Shown here: in pieces, positions 16,813-25,581 of the stretch
How positions within the stretch are numbered: the first letter of the stretch is position 1
How the letters are laid out: each line of letters begins with the position of its first letter
Source of the DNA: Planctomycetota bacterium
Lineage (GTDB): Bacteria > Planctomycetota > Planctomycetia > Pirellulales > Lacipirellulaceae
Length of the DNA stretch: 49,975 nucleotides
Assembly: GCA_013152205.1 (NCBI GenBank)
Contig: JAADGV010000043.1
Coordinates: 1 to 49,975, forward strand
Reading direction: 5' to 3'
Notes under the pieces: model-generated
What the model was told of the DNA's origin: nothing
The model's input: the letters and a program-made list of their open reading frames with translations, nothing else
Databases searched by the model: none
Translations under genes and position numbers: made by a program

Positions 16813-16854
16813 ACACAGGCCCAGTACCCCCAAGGGTACCGGGCTTGTGTTTTA
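16813..16854 (+). terminator. Strong hairpin terminator or attenuator after the sigma gene
   Basis: A 17-bp stem, ACACAGGCCCAGTACCC (16813-16829) with GGGTACCGGGCTTGTGT (16834-16850), one mismatch and one wobble, and a CCAA loop, is followed by TTTT. It stands between the sigma factor and its likely anti-sigma partner, so it may limit read-through between them. Confidence 0.78.
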
Positions 16855-16956
16855 TAGCACGTCTCAAAACTGCTTGGTTGTCCAAACTTCCCTGGCCGCG
16901 GGAAGCCTCCAAGTGGATTCTAGGATAGGCTCTTACAGCACGGGAGTACCGTGGAA

Positions 16957-17958
16957 ATGAGAGACCAACTAATCGCTTACCTGTTGGACGACCTTTCGCC
17001 TGAGGAACGTCAACGTGTCGAAGAACGGCTAGAAAACGACCCTGTCTGGCAAGAAGAGTTTGAACGACTCCGCCAATGTACCAGGGGCTGTGCTTCTGAT
17101 CCGAAATCGACTTGCCCTCCTTCCGATCTTGCCAATCGAACCTGCCAGTACGTACGCCAAAACGCAGATACAAATCACAAGTTGGTCGCCCTCTCTGAAT
17201 CTCACGATGGCCTTGTCGGCAAAAAACGTTGGTCTTTCGTCGATCTCGTCGTAGCTGCCACGGTTCTCATCGCTGTTTCTTCGCTGCTTTTTCCTGCACT
17301 ACGAGATAGCCGCGACTCCGCTCGCCAAGTCGATTGCGAAAACAACCTCTACCACTTGGGCATCGCTCTTGCCGAATACTCCGACCGATTTGGCCAGGGC
17401 TTGCCTCGTGTTGAACCGGGCGAAAATGCCGGGATCTTTGTTGTCAAACTTGCCGACAGCGGCGTTGTCGATCGCCAGCGGCTGGCGGAGTTGCTTGTCT
17501 GCCCGTCCTCATCCGATGCCGACGAAGTCTTTGCTGGCCGGACTCTCATGCTGATTCCTACCCAAGCACAGCTTGACGCCATGCCTGCGGATGTACTTGC
17601 TCGTTTAAAAAAGCAGATGGCCGGAAGCTATGCCTATCGCTTTGGTTACCGTGACCAGGCGGGCAACTATCGCCAAGTCCGTTTCGTCCGACTAAGCACC
17701 GCCCCGATGTTGGCCGATACTCCCAGTTTCTCGGTCGCAGGATTCCAAAGTGCGAACCACGGCGGTTGCGGGCAAAACGTTCTCTATCAGGATCTTAGCG
17801 TTCGGTATATCAAGCACTGCTTGTCTCAAGAAAACGTCGATCACCTTTATCTTAACGAAGATCGCAAGCACGCTGCCGGCCGCCACGCCCGAGACGTCGT
17901 TCTCGGTCGCAGTGAAGTTGGCCCCGCTGGTCCTTTGGTCCGGGCCACCAGTCGATAG
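16957..17958 (+). CDS. Anti-sigma-like membrane protein with pseudopilin-like (DUF1559-like) outer part
   Basis: The protein has about 333 residues. The first 70 (MRDQLIAYLLDDLSPEERQRV...RLENDPVWQEEFERL) have the form of planctomycete anti-sigma heads and lack a zinc-binding HxxxCxxC. A membrane segment at about 92-110 is followed by LRDSRDSARQVDCENNLYHL, then GIALAEYSD. These match the order of elements in planctomycete DUF1559 type-II pseudopilin-like proteins (helix, AAREAARRxxCxNNLKQIGLA). The outer part would be exported. GGGAG at 16942-16946 suits ATG 16957 (10 bases) better than GTG 16951 (4 bases). The partner is the sigma factor upstream. Confidence 0.72.
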   Translation: MRDQLIAYLLDDLSPEERQRVEERLENDPVWQEEFERLRQCTRGCASDPKSTCPPSDLANRTCQYVRQNADTNHKLVALSESHDGLVGKKRWSFVDLVVAATVLIAVSSLLFPALRDSRDSARQVDCENNLYHLGIALAEYSDRFGQGLPRVEPGENAGIFVVKLADSGVVDRQRLAELLVCPSSSDADEVFAGRTLMLIPTQAQLDAMPADVLARLKKQMAGSYAYRFGYRDQAGNYRQVRFVRLSTAPMLADTPSFSVAGFQSANHGGCGQNVLYQDLSVRYIKHCLSQENVDHLYLNEDRKHAAGRHARDVVLGRSEVGPAGPLVRATSR

Positions 17959-18171
17959 AGCCACGTGGCCCGATCTTCTTGTTGCAATAAAGCAACGCTT
18001 CTTGTTTGTCGTGTTGAACCCCAACAACACTCTGCTGGTGGGCCATTTCGCACCTTGTCCGCAAACCGTTGCGGACAAGCTCTTTGCGATCGAATCGCGG
18101 GTTTTGGCCCGGGATGTGCATTAGTTTCACGCAACTACAAAGCATCTCCCTCCTGTACAAGACCGCGTGCG

Positions 18172-18209
18172 AAAGCCTCGTCCCCTCGGGCTTTCCTCGC
18201 GGTTTTTTT
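18172..18209 (+). terminator. Intrinsic terminator after the anti-sigma-like gene
   Basis: AAAGCC (18172-18177) pairs with GGCTTT (18189-18194), and GCG flanks on the left pair with CGC on the right. A run of seven T follows at 18203-18209. It ends plus-strand transcription before the convergent transporter operon. Confidence 0.65.
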
Positions 18210-18210
18210 G

Positions 18211-18239
18211 TTTTTCCGGCCAGGATGACCGGGTTATGT
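18211..18239. repeat. Repeat family G (TTCCGGCCAGGATGGCCGGG)
   Basis: This short unit contains a CCGGCC/GGCCGG-type palindrome ending in a CTATG- or TTATG-like tail. Related copies are at 21865-21901, 29675-29717 and, reversed, at 33487-33510. All lie just outside coding ends. Confidence 0.6.
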
Positions 18240-20099
18240 TGGGCTTGCTGCTTGACGCCGTTCTTTTCTTTGATTTACGAGGTGGCGGATATGCTCTAGG
18301 TCGTCGTTTGGCGTGGCGCTGATTAGTCGACGCGTGTATTCCTCTCGTGGGTCTGCGTAGATGGCTTGCGACGGGCCAAACTCTACAAACTTGCCGTTGT
18401 TCATCACGGCCATCATGTCGGCCATAAACTTTACGACGCTCAGATCATGGCTGATAAAGATGTAGGTCAGCCCGCGTTTGTCTTGTAAATCGTTTAGCAA
18501 GTTTAGCACCTGCGCTTGCACCGAGACATCTAGGGCCGAGACCGATTCGTCGCAAATAATAAATTCTGGCTCGACGGCAATCGCCCGGGCAATGCAAATC
18601 CGCTGCCGCTGACCACCTGAGAATTCATGCGGATAGCGACGCAAATGAGCCGACGGCATATCCACTTCTTCTAGCAGCGCGGCCGCCCGATCGCGTCGGT
18701 CGCTGCGCGAGCTGCCGATCCCTTGGATCACCATCGGCTCGGTTAGTGTTGATTCGATTGTCATCCGAGGGTTGAGCGAACCGTAGGGATCTTGAAAGAT
18801 GATTTGCATACGGCTGCGCATTTTGCGTAGTTCGCGAGTCCCCAAAGTTGTCAGGTCGACGCCATCGAATCGCACTCGGCCAGCTGTGGGTTCGATCAAT
18901 CGCAAGATGGCTCGCCCTGCGGTCGTCTTGCCACAGCCCGACTCTCCGACCAGCCCTAGCGTTTGCCCACGATAGACGCGAAAACTAATTCCATCCACGG
19001 CTCGAACATGGTCGACCACTCGCGACAAGATTCCTCGACGCACGGGGAAATGCACTTCGAGATTTTCTACCTCCAGCAACGGCTTTGTGCCTTCGGCGAT
19101 CGACGTTGTGTCTGCATCCCGGGGCGTATGTTCCCAAGGGTGCGCCATTGCGGCCAGCTCGGATTCGCTGTGCAAGAGTCGCCCTCGGCCATGCTCGGTC
19201 AGCTCTTTCAAGCGGGCGTCGTTCATCTGCTTTTCGACAATTTGCAGATGCCCTTCGACCATCTTGGTTTCCATGAAGTCGTCGACCGTAGGCAACCGGC
19301 GATACTTGCTGTCGAGTCGAGGTCGGCAAGCCAACAGGCCTTTGGTGTAGGGATGTTTTGCATTGGAAAAGATATCGAGCACCGGGCCATGCTCGACCAT
19401 TTCGCCCTGATACATCACCAGCACTTCGTCGGCAATCTCGGCGATTACGGCCAGATCGTGCGTGATAAAAAGAATCGCCATTCCGCGTTGGTCGCGCAAC
19501 TCTCGCAGCATATTGAGAATTTGTGCTTGGATCGTTACGTCGAGGGCGGTCGTCGGTTCGTCGGCAATCAACAGTTTTGGGTTGCAAGATAGCGCCATCG
19601 CAATCATGACCCGCTGTTTTTGCCCCCCCGACATTTGATGCGGGTAGGAATCGACTCGCTGCTCGGGTTCGGGGATCCCAACTTCGCGAAACAATTCGAT
19701 CGTTCGCTGGCGTGCTTCTTCTTTCGTGCTGCCCTGATGCAGAATAATCGCCTCAGCCACTTGGCTCCCGACCGTAAACACCGGATTGAGCGAGGTCATC
19801 GGCTCTTGGAAGATCATGCTGACATCTTTGCCGCGTATGCCACGCATCTCGGGCTCAGGCAGACCCACCAGGTCTTTCCCTAGCAGGACGATTTTGCCGG
19901 ACTCGATCTTTGCCGACGACGCCAGTAACTGCATGACCGACAGCGAGGTGACCGACTTTCCTGATCCGCTCTCTCCGACGATGCCCAACGTGTGGCCCGT
20001 TTCAATGCGAAACGTGACGCCGTCGACTGCGCGCACCACGCCCTCGTCGGTGTGGAAGTAGGTGCGGAGGTCGTCGACGTCGATTACAGGGAGAGGCAT
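18234..20099 (-). CDS. Oligopeptide/dipeptide ABC transporter, fused double ATPase (DppD-DppF type)
   Basis: The 621-residue protein joins two complete ABC ATPase domains that are separate proteins in many bacteria. Domain 1 has Walker A GESGSGKS (42-49), signature MSGGQKQR and Walker [14 protein letters not shown]. Domain 2 has [17 protein letters not shown] and [13 protein letters not shown]. Each is followed by the extension typical of oligopeptide importers. It would sit on the cytoplasmic face and power the two permeases encoded upstream in the same operon. The start is ATG 20099. Confidence 0.93.
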   Translation of the reverse strand: MPLPVIDVDDLRTYFHTDEGVVRAVDGVTFRIETGHTLGIVGESGSGKSVTSLSVMQLLASSAKIESGKIVLLGKDLVGLPEPEMRGIRGKDVSMIFQEPMTSLNPVFTVGSQVAEAIILHQGSTKEEARQRTIELFREVGIPEPEQRVDSYPHQMSGGQKQRVMIAMALSCNPKLLIADEPTTALDVTIQAQILNMLRELRDQRGMAILFITHDLAVIAEIADEVLVMYQGEMVEHGPVLDIFSNAKHPYTKGLLACRPRLDSKYRRLPTVDDFMETKMVEGHLQIVEKQMNDARLKELTEHGRGRLLHSESELAAMAHPWEHTPRDADTTSIAEGTKPLLEVENLEVHFPVRRGILSRVVDHVRAVDGISFRVYRGQTLGLVGESGCGKTTAGRAILRLIEPTAGRVRFDGVDLTTLGTRELRKMRSRMQIIFQDPYGSLNPRMTIESTLTEPMVIQGIGSSRSDRRDRAAALLEEVDMPSAHLRRYPHEFSGGQRQRICIARAIAVEPEFIICDESVSALDVSVQAQVLNLLNDLQDKRGLTYIFISHDLSVVKFMADMMAVMNNGKFVEFGPSQAIYADPREEYTRRLISATPNDDLEHIRHLVNQRKERRQAASPT

Positions 20100-20566
<467 letters not shown>

Positions 20567-21670
20567 TTAGTGTTTATCTTGGCGGAGGCGGGGGTCGGTT
20601 GCTTCTTGTAGGCCTTCGCCGATTAAATTGTAGGCTAGGACGGTTAGAAAAATGGCCGTCCCGGGGAAGACAATCAGCCACCAAGTTTGTTGGATGGTTG
20701 CTCGGCCTGACTTGAGCAGCGTGCCCCAACTCGGATTCGGGGGCGAGGCGCCAAACCCCAGGTAGCTTAGGCCACTCTCGATCAAAATGGCGGCGGCAAT
20801 GCCGAACGTGATCGGCACTAGCACTGGCGCCAGTGCGTTGCGCAGTACATGGCGGAACATGATCCGCCATCGACTTGCGCCCAATGCGCGCGCAGCCGTG
20901 ATAAATTCCATTTGTTTCAGCTTCATAAACTCGGCGCGGGCAAGTCTCGCGATGCCGGTCCAACTCGTGCAGCCGACGATCGCCATCAGATGAAAATTGG
21001 TCACATTGTCTAACATCGCCACCAGCGCCAGGATCAACACCAACGAGGGGATGCACATTACCAATTCGATAAACCGGCTCAACAGCACGTCGACCCAGCC
21101 GCCCAGGTAGCCGGCCAGGGCACCGATCGTCAGCCCAACTACGCCGGCAATGCCCATCGAAACAAAGCCGACGCTCAGCGCGATTTGTGTCCCGTGAACC
21201 ATCTGGGCAAATACATCGTAGCCCTGCTGGTTGGTGCCGAACCAATTTAGTCGACTAGGTACTCCGTTGGTGCCGGAGGGATTTCCGGGGCGGTCTTGCC
21301 ACTCGCCATCCCGCACGCGCCGGTAGGGATCTTGATAGACGAGCGGAAAGATGGCCCAACTCTCGGGGTCTTTTTTATCTAGATTTTTGGGGTACTTATT
21401 TCGGAACCGATCTTTTCTGAAGATCGGGTTTTCCCAACTTCGGTTGTAGTATCCAAGGCAGGGGAAATAGATACTGCCTTTGTACTTGCAAACGATCGGC
21501 TTGGTGCCGACGATCATTGGCGCAAACATTGCGATCGAGCACATGAAGACCACGAAACCGAGCGCTAGCATCGCTAGCCGACGCTTTCGGAAGCGTTGCC
21601 ATGCCTCGCCCCAAAACCCAATTGTGGCTTGGTCGTCTTCGTCGGGTGTGTTGTTTTTGGGGTCAGGCAT
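20567..21670 (-). CDS. Oligopeptide/dipeptide ABC transporter permease (OppC/DppC family)
   Basis: The 367-residue inner-membrane permease has an N-terminal cytoplasmic stretch and a first membrane helix near residue 35-55 (LAMLALGFVVFMCSIAMFAP). A long external loop of about 100 residues follows, as in many planctomycete OppC proteins, then five further helices. The ATPase-docking EAA loop reads ITAARALGASRWRIMFRHVL. The C-terminus NLIGEGLQEATDPRLR is typical. The start is ATG 21670 (MPDPKNNTPDEDD); 26 upstream codons lie in repeat-like sequence. It pairs with the frameshifted permease encoded next. Confidence 0.93.
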   Translation of the reverse strand: MPDPKNNTPDEDDQATIGFWGEAWQRFRKRRLAMLALGFVVFMCSIAMFAPMIVGTKPIVCKYKGSIYFPCLGYYNRSWENPIFRKDRFRNKYPKNLDKKDPESWAIFPLVYQDPYRRVRDGEWQDRPGNPSGTNGVPSRLNWFGTNQQGYDVFAQMVHGTQIALSVGFVSMGIAGVVGLTIGALAGYLGGWVDVLLSRFIELVMCIPSLVLILALVAMLDNVTNFHLMAIVGCTSWTGIARLARAEFMKLKQMEFITAARALGASRWRIMFRHVLRNALAPVLVPITFGIAAAILIESGLSYLGFGASPPNPSWGTLLKSGRATIQQTWWLIVFPGTAIFLTVLAYNLIGEGLQEATDPRLRQDKH

Positions 21671-21701
21671 TTTGGTTGTTTTTTCAAAGGGAAAAAAGAA
21701 T

Positions 21702-21822
21702 AACCACGGAGTCACGGAGGACACTGAGAAAGCAGCCATCCCGTCCAATTTTGAATTAGGGCATGATTCAGCGTTCTTTCAATTCAAAATACTCCGTGTC
21801 CCCCGTGACTCCGTGGTGAAAT
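21702..21822. repeat. Long inverted repeat (ACCACGGAGTCACGGAGG family, D)
   Basis: AACCACGGAGTCACGGAGG at the left is mirrored by CCGTGACTCCGTGGT at the right, with an internal TTTGAATTxxxxATTCAAA palindrome. The layout matches other word-rich inverted repeats in this window at 22946-23093, 38656-38870, 42098-42196 and 43379-43516. It is probably a non-coding MITE-like unit. Confidence 0.6.
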
Positions 21823-21864
21823 TCAGATCTTGTTTTCAGTTTGAGTTTGTTGCTGTTGTGTGTT

Positions 21865-21901
21865 TGGTGTTTCCGGCCAGGATGGCCGGGCTATGGGGGG
21901 G
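21865..21901. repeat. Repeat family G copy
   Basis: TTCCGGCCAGGATGGCCGGG followed by CTATGGGGGG ends four bases before the stop codon of the permease gene. It matches the copies at 18211 and 29675, and shares with the latter an upstream GTTGCTxTTGTGT stretch. Confidence 0.6.
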
Positions 21902-21904
21902 GTG

Positions 21905-22887
21905 TTAGTGGTAGGTTACTCTTGGGTCGACTACTGCGTATAACAGGTCGGCTAATAATTGGCCGAGTAGGGTTAGCACTGAAAACATTAAGGTGAGGCC
22001 CATCACGGTGTCGTAGTCGCGTCGTCCGATGGCTTCGAAATAGAGGCGTCCCATTCCGGGCCAGGTGAAGATTTGTTCTAAGATCACCGCCCCGCTCAGC
22101 AGGCTTGGTAAGGTCAAACCAATCAGGGTGACGAGTGGGATGAGCGTATTGCGAAAGGCGTGTCGCCACACGACCACGCCCGGCGAGACGCCCTTTGCGC
22201 GAGCTGTGCGAATGTAATCTTGTCGGACGACCTCTTGCATATTCGCTCGAATAAATCGGGAGTAGTAGGCCAAGCTGCCATACGTGAAACAGACAATGGG
22301 CATAGCTGCGTGTAAGAAGATGTCCCACGACTTGCCCATGAACGATAGCGTTTCGTAGTTGTCTGAAGTCATGCCATAGAGGGGCAACCACTGTAGCTTG
22401 ACGGCCAACAGGATTTGCAGGAATAGTGCGGCTACGAACGAGGGGAGCGAGTAGAGCATGTACAGCAGCGTGCTTACGGTGCGCTCGGCATGGGTTCCCG
22501 ATTTTACGGTCGACCAAAGCCCCAGTGGGATTGAAAGCAAGTAGGTTAGCACTAGCGAGCTGACAGAGAGCAGCATCGTTGCCGGTACGCGTTCGCGGAT
22601 TAACTCGGCCACGGGAGCGTTGTTCTGGCTAATCGAGCGCCCGAAATCGAGCTGCACCACATTTTTCAGCCAAGAGAAATAGGCCACGTACCAGGGTTTG
22701 TCGAGTCCGTAGAGGCGGTTCAGCCGATCGACCTCTTCGAGGCTGATTTGCTTGCTGGGTCCATCATTGCCGGGTCGGCCGTCAATGGCGTGCCGGGCAT
22801 GTGGCGAATCAGCGCGTAGACCACAAACGTGATCAACAGCAACGTCAACGATGCCAGCGCCAATCGGCGAATTAAATAGCTAATCAT
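21905..22887 (-). pseudogene. Oligopeptide ABC transporter permease (OppB/DppB family), interrupted by a -1 frameshift
   Basis: The N-terminal part reads from ATG 22887 (MISYLIRRLALASLTLLLIT, then MPGTPLTADPAMMDP) and runs into a stop at 22720. The C-terminal part continues in another frame as SKQISLEEVDRLNRLYGL, then DKPWYVAYFSW, through five membrane helices and the EAA loop YIRTARAKGVSPGVVVWRH to TAA 21905. Adding one base at the GGG run 22757-22759 (plus strand) restores one uninterrupted protein of about 327 residues, the normal OppB length. The break could be a sequencing error in a short homopolymer, a recent mutation or, less likely, programmed frameshifting. All other operon genes are intact. 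Confidence 0.85.
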
Positions 22888-22945
22888 GTTCTACTGGCTG
22901 CACTCATCCCTGTTGATGTGCTGATAACTACTCAAACTGAAAACA

Positions 22946-23093
22946 ACCAACCACGAATCATACGAATAGCACGAATAATTAGGGCCTTGTCAGGCCCTAA
23001 ATCAACCCCATTCAGACGCATCTCGGGAAGGGATTTTGAGCTAAATTCCGACCCTATTCGTGTAAATTCACGTCATTCGTGGTTCAACCCTTT
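22946..23093. repeat. Inverted repeat between the binding-protein and OppB genes (family D-like)
   Basis: AACCACGAATCATACGAATAG at the left is mirrored by TTCACGTCATTCGTGGTTC at the right, with a GGGCC/GGCCC core pair inside. It is non-coding and follows the same build as the repeat at 21702-21822. Confidence 0.6.
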
Positions 23094-23156
23094 TCACTTT
23101 GAGTACTTTAGATGACTGGATTGTTATCAAAATACTTTTTCATATTTTCTGGCCCA

Positions 23157-25145
23157 TTAAGGGGCTGCAACTGGCATGTAGAAGCTGCTAAAGCCTGGGC
23201 CGTAGTGGAATGGGCCGCGTGGGCTGAAGTTGTAGCCTCGGAGTCGTTTGTTGAATCCATAAAACGAGTTGCGGTAGAACAGCCACGTGTACGGCTGATC
23301 TTTCCACATCTGTTTATGGATTTCGCCATATAGGGCGTACCGTTTTTCTTCGTCAAACTCGTGGCGTGCCTGATCGAAAAGCTCGTCGACGCGGGGGTTC
23401 GAGTACCCGCCGTAGTTACGCCCCGCGTCGGTCGCAAAGATATTGCTCGTCGTATCGGGGTCGGCACCGCTTCCCCATCCGGCAAAAGCGGCCTGGAATT
23501 TGTGGTTCCGTTGCCTCTCGGTAAGCACGGTAAACTCGGTTGGTTTTACATGGCAAACAATACCAATCGAATCTAGGCACTCTTTCATCAAGGTGGCAAC
23601 CTTAATCCGGTCTTCGTAGTTCACCACCATCAGGGTGAATTCAAAGGGCATCCGTCGACCGTCAATCATCTTGTCTCGAATTCCGTCGCCATCGCTATCC
23701 TCCCATCCGGCTTCGTCGAGCAACTCTTCCGCGCGATCTAAATCCTGCTGGTACGGCTTGGGACCATTTTTCGGGAACATCCGCGAGGTTGGATGAAACG
23801 TCCCCCGGTTCGGCTGATAGACACCGTACAAAATCGTGTTTAACAATTCGTCGTAGTCGACGGCATATGACATTGCCTGGCGTACCCGTTTATCTGAGAA
23901 ATAGGGTGTTCGGAGGTTCCAGCAGAAATGAAACGAGGTCCACTCAAGCCCGCTTGCCTTCGTGTTGTGCCGATAGAAATCGTCGCCACCCGTTTGGCCG
24001 TTCCATTGCTCGGCAATCAGTATCAGCGAATCTAAGTCGCCTGATTTTAATGCTAACAGTGCCGTGTTGCGGTCTTCAATCACTTTATAGCGAACCGTCT
24101 TGAAGTACGGCTTGTCGCGTACTTGTTTGCCCTCGTGCATATAATATTCCTCGCGGCGCTCAAGCACAAACTCTTGCCCTCGTGCGCGCTTGGTCAACAC
24201 ATACGGCCCACCCACAACTGGTGCATCCTCGTACTTTGTGTGCTCGGCGCTACGCGCTAGAGTGGGATCTTTGGGGATGGACTTCTCGTAGATATGTTTG
24301 GGAAGGATCGAGAAATTCATATTCCCATCATTCGTTGCCAGCGATTCTTTATGGAAAAACACGACCGTCTGATCGTCGTAGGCTTCGATCCAGCGTATTT
24401 TGTCGGTGCCCTGGCGAACTGCGGGTACGATCACCTGCTCGGTCATAATCGCACGAAAGGTGAATGCTATGTCATGGGCGGTGATTGGTGTTCCATCCGA
24501 CCAAGTTAGGTCGTCGCGTATGACAACTTTGTCGACCAGCCGATCTTCACTCGTTTGCCAAGAGACGACCGTGTCGGCACTGGCAAATTTGTCGAACGTT
24601 CGATCAAAACCAAACAAGCCGAACCCCGCCAGCCCACCATAATCTGCTTCGACCACGCTGCTAAACAAGAGCGGGTTGGTGCTCTTCAAATCGCCGCTAG
24701 CAAGCAGCGTAATCTCGGCATCGAAGTCTACGCCTTTGCCGTCCTTTGGTGCGAGTCGGCCCAGGGTGTCTAGGATTTTTTCGTTTTTCTCTGGTGAATC
24801 GTTACGCAGTGCCAAAGCTTCTTTTGCTGACAGCTTTGGCGGGGGCAGCTTTGCTTGGTGCTCGCGCATTCGTTGCATCGAATCGACCACGGGGCGGTCG
24901 ACCCATTTGTGATTCGCTAGCAGCTCTTTTAGCGGCGGCGGGGTGAAGGGGTCGAGCATGTTGCCTAGGACTACTGGGCCTTTGGGCGGGGCTTGCTGGT
25001 CCGCTGAAGCGGACTCGCCTTTTGGGGTGGTTGACTCTTTGGGGGGTGGTTTATTTTCGGTCTTTGACGAGCATCCGACCACCATCGATAGGACCAATGG
25101 CGCTAGCAATACGAAGCGAAGACGTTTGGAACTCGGTACTTGCAT
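23157..25145 (-). CDS. Oligopeptide-binding lipoprotein of an ABC transporter (SBP family 5)
   Basis: The 662-residue extracytoplasmic binding protein has an N-terminal signal with lipobox VVGC (Cys25), so it is lipid-anchored after Lgt processing. A Lys/Pro/Ser-rich linker precedes the family-5 core, with recognisable VVIRDDLTWSDGTPITAHDIAF, here split as WSDGTPITAHDIAFTFRA, and a C-terminal region with RLRGYNFSPRGPFHY. The protein is longer than E. coli OppA by about 120 residues, mostly at the N-terminus. The start is ATG 25145, fixed by the signal peptide. It is the first gene of the operon binding protein, OppB, OppC, OppDF. Confidence 0.93.
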   Translation of the reverse strand: MQVPSSKRLRFVLLAPLVLSMVVGCSSKTENKPPPKESTTPKGESASADQQAPPKGPVVLGNMLDPFTPPPLKELLANHKWVDRPVVDSMQRMREHQAKLPPPKLSAKEALALRNDSPEKNEKILDTLGRLAPKDGKGVDFDAEITLLASGDLKSTNPLLFSSVVEADYGGLAGFGLFGFDRTFDKFASADTVVSWQTSEDRLVDKVVIRDDLTWSDGTPITAHDIAFTFRAIMTEQVIVPAVRQGTDKIRWIEAYDDQTVVFFHKESLATNDGNMNFSILPKHIYEKSIPKDPTLARSAEHTKYEDAPVVGGPYVLTKRARGQEFVLERREEYYMHEGKQVRDKPYFKTVRYKVIEDRNTALLALKSGDLDSLILIAEQWNGQTGGDDFYRHNTKASGLEWTSFHFCWNLRTPYFSDKRVRQAMSYAVDYDELLNTILYGVYQPNRGTFHPTSRMFPKNGPKPYQQDLDRAEELLDEAGWEDSDGDGIRDKMIDGRRMPFEFTLMVVNYEDRIKVATLMKECLDSIGIVCHVKPTEFTVLTERQRNHKFQAAFAGWGSGADPDTTSNIFATDAGRNYGGYSNPRVDELFDQARHEFDEEKRYALYGEIHKQMWKDQPYTWLFYRNSFYGFNKRLRGYNFSPRGPFHYGPGFSSFYMPVAAP

Positions 25146-25281
25146 GGAATCTGTTTCTCTGGCGAGGTAGGTATCTGTGGGCAATTTAGACCGCTTCTGG
25201 CGAAGCACTCAATTTGGGCAATCTGTTGAAGCGCGCATCGTATCGCAATCCGCTGGCGCGGGTCAATGACAGTACGTTCTT

Positions 25282-25423
25282 GGTGGTCCGACAGGCCTGC
25301 ATTGAGGGGTTTGGTGGGTGCCACTGCTGGCTTTCCAGCAGTGTGAAGCGGGTATCAGGGTTCCACTGCTGGGCAAGCCAGACAGTGGCACCCGTCAATT
25401 GTTAGGATTGACGGACCACCTAG
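25282..25423. repeat. Repeat family B, copy 2 (extended palindrome)
   Basis: The central GGGTGCCACTGCTGG ... CAGTGGCACCC unit lies inside a wider inverted pair GGTGGTCCG (left) and CGGACCACC (right). The flanking CAGGCCTGCATTGAGGGGTT resembles CAGACCTGTATTGACGGGTT next to copy 3, so the repeat unit is about 140 bases and not only the inner 80. Confidence 0.65.
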
Positions 25424-25581
25424 TTTGATCGTGTGTTCCCCATTATCGCGCCTGCTAGCATCTAAACGTCTGTTGCTGCGAATTGGCGAAACTAGGTATG
25501 GTTCTGCTCCTCCACGCCCAACTCTGGGCGGTGGTTCTACTCTCTCTGTTGATTCTTTTACTTCCAAATAGCGAGGTCGCC

